Assembly (NCBI GenBank): GCA_947645675.1
Contig: CANSDP010000004.1
Coordinates: 1 to 64,000, forward strand
Source of the DNA: an uncultured Bacillota bacterium
GTDB lineage: Bacteria; Bacillota; Clostridia; Oscillospirales; Oscillospiraceae
Direction of reading: 5' to 3'
Length of the DNA stretch: 64,000 nucleotides
Made by a program: the position numbers and the translations under genes. Positions 61,639-64,000 of this stretch are shown piece by piece (the first letter of the stretch is position 1; each line of letters begins with the position of its first letter). The notes below the pieces were generated by a model, which ran no database searches, was not told the origin of the DNA, and was given only the letters and a program-made list of their open reading frames with translations.

Positions 61639-62208
61639 ATGCGAATTTTCAAACAGAAAAGCGCCGGGGGCAGGGCGCGCGCCTGCGGGATGGCCTATCT
61701 GTCCGTCTGGACCCTGTGCGTGCTGTGGTTCTGGCTGGGCAGGAGCGGCGGCGGGTGGATTATGTCGTACACCATACTGGCCTTTTGGTTTCTTCTCCCT
61801 GTCACGACGCTGATTACCTCCTTCCTGCTGGAGCGGGGGCAGGACCTGGGGCTGCGGCGCTGGGCCGCGATGGGGCTGTTCGGGCTGATGTATACGGCGG
61901 CCATTTGGGCCACCTTTTCCCTCAGCACGCTTCTGTCACATGCAAGGCTGGAGTTCCCTTCTCCCTATTACCTTTTGGCGGGGCTCTGCCCCAGCGCTAT
62001 CGGCATTGCTCTGGGCTGGGCCGCGCGGAAATGGAATGTAAGCCCGCGCGTCCCCGCCATCGGTCTGTTCCTACTGCTGTGTGTCTGTTATGTACAGCTC
62101 AAGACCTTTGGCGGGCCTCTGCTCCGCCCGGTTCCCATTTTGGACGTGCCCGCCCTGCTCCTGCTCCTGGGGACGGCGGGCTGGCTCCTGTTCCGGAGGA
62201 AGAAATAG
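61639..62208 (+). CDS. Multi-spanning membrane protein, putative LytTR target
   Basis: 189 residues with about five hydrophobic helices (ACGMAYLSVWTLCVLWFWLG; SYTILAFWFLLPVTTLITSF; LLLLLGTAGWLLFRRKK). No signature of a transporter or enzyme is apparent; small proteins of this type sometimes act as sensors or immunity factors. GGAGGAGG precedes the ATG. The promoter carries the same 21-bp-spaced direct repeats as the LytTR locus at 43 kb, the best clue to its regulation. It stands between ribU and an SSB-like gene. Confidence 0.65.
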   Translation: MRIFKQKSAGGRARACGMAYLSVWTLCVLWFWLGRSGGGWIMSYTILAFWFLLPVTTLITSFLLERGQDLGLRRWAAMGLFGLMYTAAIWATFSLSTLLSHARLEFPSPYYLLAGLCPSAIGIALGWAARKWNVSPRVPAIGLFLLLCVCYVQLKTFGGPLLRPVPILDVPALLLLLGTAGWLLFRRKK

Positions 62209-62276
62209 GACATACCCTCCCCCCGGCCCGCATAGGATGGAAGCGACACAGGATAAGACAAGGAGTTGTTGCTTCC

Positions 62277-62882
62277 ATGCAGACCAATACCAACCGAATT
62301 TTTCTCCGGGGGCGGATGGCCGCCCGTCCCGCTCTCTCCCACGCCAACCACGGCGTGGACTATTTCACCTTTCCCCTGGCGGTGCGCCGGCTGTCCGGGG
62401 CGGAGGACCGGCTGAACATCGTCGCCTCCCGGGAACAGCTGGAGCGGCTCTCCCTCTGCGGAGACGGCCCTGTCTCCGTCTATGGGGAGGTGCGGACCTT
62501 CAACAACCGCAGCGGGGTGGGCAGCCGGCTGGTGGTCAGCGTCTTTGCCCGGACGCTCGCCCAGGACGAGGGGGAGGACGAAAACCGGCTGGAGCTGTCC
62601 GGGACCTTATGTAAGCCGCCCATCCTCCGGGCCACCCCGCTGGGCCGCACCATCTGCGACATGATCCTGGCGGTCAACCGCCGGTATGGCCGGGCGGACT
62701 ATCTCCCCTGCATCGCCTGGGGCAGTCTGGCCTACCGCTGCGGGGCCATGGAGGTGGGAGACCGCCTGTCCCTGGAGGGCCGGCTCCAGAGCCGGACCTA
62801 CACCAAGGAGATCGACGGTCAGCCCCAGGAACGCACCGCCTTTGAGGTGTCGGTCATGTCCCTGGCCGCGGACGATACATAG
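62277..62882 (+). CDS. SSB-like protein with two OB-fold halves
   Basis: 201 residues from ATG 62277 (MQTNTNRIFLRGRMAARPAL); the track ORF begins far too early. The C-terminal half is a clear SSB OB-fold (LSGTLCKPPILRATPLGRTI; YGRADYLPCIAWGSLAYRCG; LEGRLQSRTYTK). The N-terminal half is a divergent OB-like copy (IVASREQLERLSLCGDGPVS). It lacks the acidic SSB C-terminal tail. Such double-domain proteins occur in Clostridia beside the standard SSB; their role is unclear. AAGGAG precedes the start. It ends 1 bp from the convergent trmD stop. Confidence 0.82.
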   Translation: MQTNTNRIFLRGRMAARPALSHANHGVDYFTFPLAVRRLSGAEDRLNIVASREQLERLSLCGDGPVSVYGEVRTFNNRSGVGSRLVVSVFARTLAQDEGEDENRLELSGTLCKPPILRATPLGRTICDMILAVNRRYGRADYLPCIAWGSLAYRCGAMEVGDRLSLEGRLQSRTYTKEIDGQPQERTAFEVSVMSLAADDT

Positions 62883-62883
62883 C

Positions 62884-63639
62884 TCACTCCTCCGCGCCCA
62901 GCTCCTCCTCCAGCTCCCGGAGCAGCTTCTGGTCCTCCTTGGAGGACAGGTCCAGCCGTTCATACAGGTCGGGCCGGCGCCGGCGGGTGCGGAGGATGGA
63001 CTGCTTCCGCCGCCACTGCTCCACCTTGGCGTGGTTGCCCGACAGGAGGACGGGGGGCACCGCCCGGCCGTGCCACACCTCAGGCCGGGAGTACTGGGGG
63101 GCCTCCAGCGCGCCGTTCCAGTGGCTCTCGTTCTCATAGCAGGAGGGGTCGGACAGCACCCCGGGCACCAGGCGGCACACCGCATCGGCCACCGCCATAG
63201 CGGGGATCTCGCCGCCGGTCATCACGAAATCACCGATGGAAATTTCCTCGTCCACGCACTCCTCGATAAAGCGCTCGTCGATGCCCTCGTAGTGGCCGCA
63301 GACCAGGATAAGCCGCTGGTAATCGTCCTTTAAGCGCCGGGCGTCGGACTGGGTGAAGGTCCTGCCCGCCGGGGACATGTAGATGGTGTGGACCCGCTCC
63401 CCCGCCTCCTGACAGATGTGCTCCCAGCACCTGTAAAGGGGATCGGCCTGCATCACCGCCCCCCGGCCTCCGCCGTAGGGGTAGTTGTCCACCTGCTTCT
63501 GCTTGTTGACGGTGTAATCCCGGATCTGGTGGCACTCCACCCGGATATACCCCCGCTCCTGCCCCCGGCCCAGCACGGATTCACACAGCATATCTCCCAC
63601 CACATCGGGGAATAATGTCATAATGTCGATACGGTACAT
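62884..63639 (-). CDS. trmD: tRNA (guanine37-N1)-methyltransferase TrmD
   Basis: 251 residues, a trefoil-knot SPOUT methyltransferase that methylates G37 and prevents frameshifting. MYRIDIMTLFPDVVGDMLCE, NYPYGGGRGAVMQADPLYRC, LVCGHYEGIDERFIEECVDE and DFVMTGGEIPAMAVADAVCR are all conserved, including the SAM-knot region. It usually follows rimM in a ribosomal-protein operon; here it stands alone, with repeat-derived sequence upstream of its ATG. Confidence 0.96.
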   Translation of the reverse strand: MYRIDIMTLFPDVVGDMLCESVLGRGQERGYIRVECHQIRDYTVNKQKQVDNYPYGGGRGAVMQADPLYRCWEHICQEAGERVHTIYMSPAGRTFTQSDARRLKDDYQRLILVCGHYEGIDERFIEECVDEEISIGDFVMTGGEIPAMAVADAVCRLVPGVLSDPSCYENESHWNGALEAPQYSRPEVWHGRAVPPVLLSGNHAKVEQWRRKQSILRTRRRRPDLYERLDLSSKEDQKLLRELEEELGAEE

Positions 63640-63662
63640 GATTTCAAATCTCCTTTTGCGGG

Positions 63663-63725
63663 GCGTAACTGCTGGGCACGCCCTATCCCTTGAAACGGCG
63701 CGCCGGGTCGTCGCGCCCTACAGCA
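63663..63725. repeat. Palindromic repeat upstream of trmD
   Basis: Outer arms AACTGCTG and CAGCAGTT enclose GGCGCGCCGGGTCGTCGCGCCCTACAG, which matches the right end of the element at 60452-60537. It lies between the divergent trmD and fprA-like genes. Confidence 0.55.
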
Positions 63726-63811
63726 GTTTGAAGAAATATTATACGGGATTTATTTTCCTTTTGCAACAGATTCCAGACAAAAATACTATCGCACATTCAA
63801 TCAAATTGTGC

Positions 63812-63817
63812 TATAAT
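63812..63817 (+). promoter_or_regulatory. Extended -10 promoter of the flavodiiron gene
   Basis: TGCTATAAT (extended -10) about 45 bp before the ATG; the -35 region is poor. Confidence 0.5.
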
Positions 63818-63858
63818 ATCTAATGACAAATTTTCTGAACGAAAGAGAGGTTTTCCTC

Positions 63859-64000
63859 ATGTATTGTACCCGTAAAATTACCGACGACCTTATCTGGATC
63901 GGCTCCAACGACCGTCAGCACCCCATCTTCGAGGCGGCCCACCCCGTCCCCCGGGGGATGTCCTACAACTCCTATCTGCTGCTGGACGAAAAGACAGTCC
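63859..64000 (+). CDS. A-type flavoprotein (flavodiiron protein), truncated by the window end
   Basis: The first 47 codons (MYCTRKITDDLIWIGSNDRQ, then VPRGMSYNSYLLLDEKTV) match the start of FprA/flavodiiron proteins, where the β-lactamase-like diiron domain begins. These enzymes reduce oxygen or nitric oxide to protect strict anaerobes, using rubredoxin or flavin electrons. GAGAGG lies upstream of the ATG. The gene continues beyond the window, so the diiron ligands and flavodoxin domain are not visible. Confidence 0.8.
   Translation, partial: MYCTRKITDDLIWIGSNDRQHPIFEAAHPVPRGMSYNSYLLLDEKTV

Noticed and set aside
1-64000. tRNA or rRNA genes
   Set aside because: I looked for cloverleaf-like and conserved TΨC-arm sequences in the intergenic gaps and saw none; a tRNAscan-SE run would settle it.

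Overview
The window looks like chromosomal DNA from a GC-rich, strictly anaerobic, spore-forming Firmicute of the Oscillospiraceae type (Flavonifractor/Oscillibacter/Lawsonibacter-like). The support is the set of families present: a nusB-xseA-xseB-ispA-dxs-tlyA-nadK-argR-recN operon, a tyrosine T-box, an FMN riboswitch on ribU, ECF-transporter genes, a flavodiiron protein, a cotJC fragment and REP-like intergenic palindromes typical of that family. The genus is inferred; no rRNA or tRNA gene was seen.

Region by region. 0-5.5 kb is accessory DNA: two large serine recombinases in opposite orientation flank a ~140 bp shred of a cotJC-type gene, followed by a small ORF, an FtsK/SpoIIIE fragment and an AT-rich TraX-like membrane protein. 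5.8-16.8 kb is a complete type I-C CRISPR-Cas locus on the minus strand. The order of transcription is cas3-cas5c-cas8c-cas7-cas4-cas1-cas2-leader-array. The array has 49 perfect 33-bp repeats plus one degenerate terminal repeat. cas7 carries an apparent one-base deletion near its 3' end, and the array contains a two-spacer tandem duplication. 17-23.6 kb holds a TAXI-binding-protein/GltS fusion transporter followed by an unlisted 58-aa ORF, a MATE gene and a lysR gene that are both 5'-truncated head to head, a radical SAM protein, an amidase-like protein and an XRE regulator with a Gly-rich repeat tail.

23.8-29.4 kb: a Tyr T-box controls an EamA transporter and tyrS; then come a secreted stalk-domain protein, a DHFR-like reductase and an NSS-family symporter. 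29.4-38.9 kb is the conserved nusB...recN operon (minus strand, mostly overlapping genes). 39-41.8 kb carries two paralogous cassettes, each with a similar promoter and leader, a membrane-anchored HTH protein and small unknown proteins. 41.8-46.4 kb: a DUF3021/LytTR pair, ecfA1-ecfA2-ecfT, and a divergent small-protein/XRE pair. 46.6-60.2 kb: truA, DUF5711, cvpA, a clpE-like ATPase, a TGS-uridine kinase, a chemoreceptor, a full-length MATE, an SH3-NlpC/P60 hydrolase and an iron-dependent alcohol dehydrogenase. 60.2-64 kb: palindromic repeats, FMN riboswitch-ribU, a membrane protein, a two-half SSB-like protein, trmD and the start of a flavodiiron protein.

Connections between regions. RibU is an S component that could use the EcfA1A2T module 17 kb away. 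A pair of 11-bp direct repeats with 21-bp period lies beside the LytTR gene and again upstream of the 61.6-kb membrane protein, suggesting one small regulon. The least described items are the TAXI-GltS fusion with its acidic small protein, the duplicated HTH-membrane cassettes and the LytTR-linked repeats.
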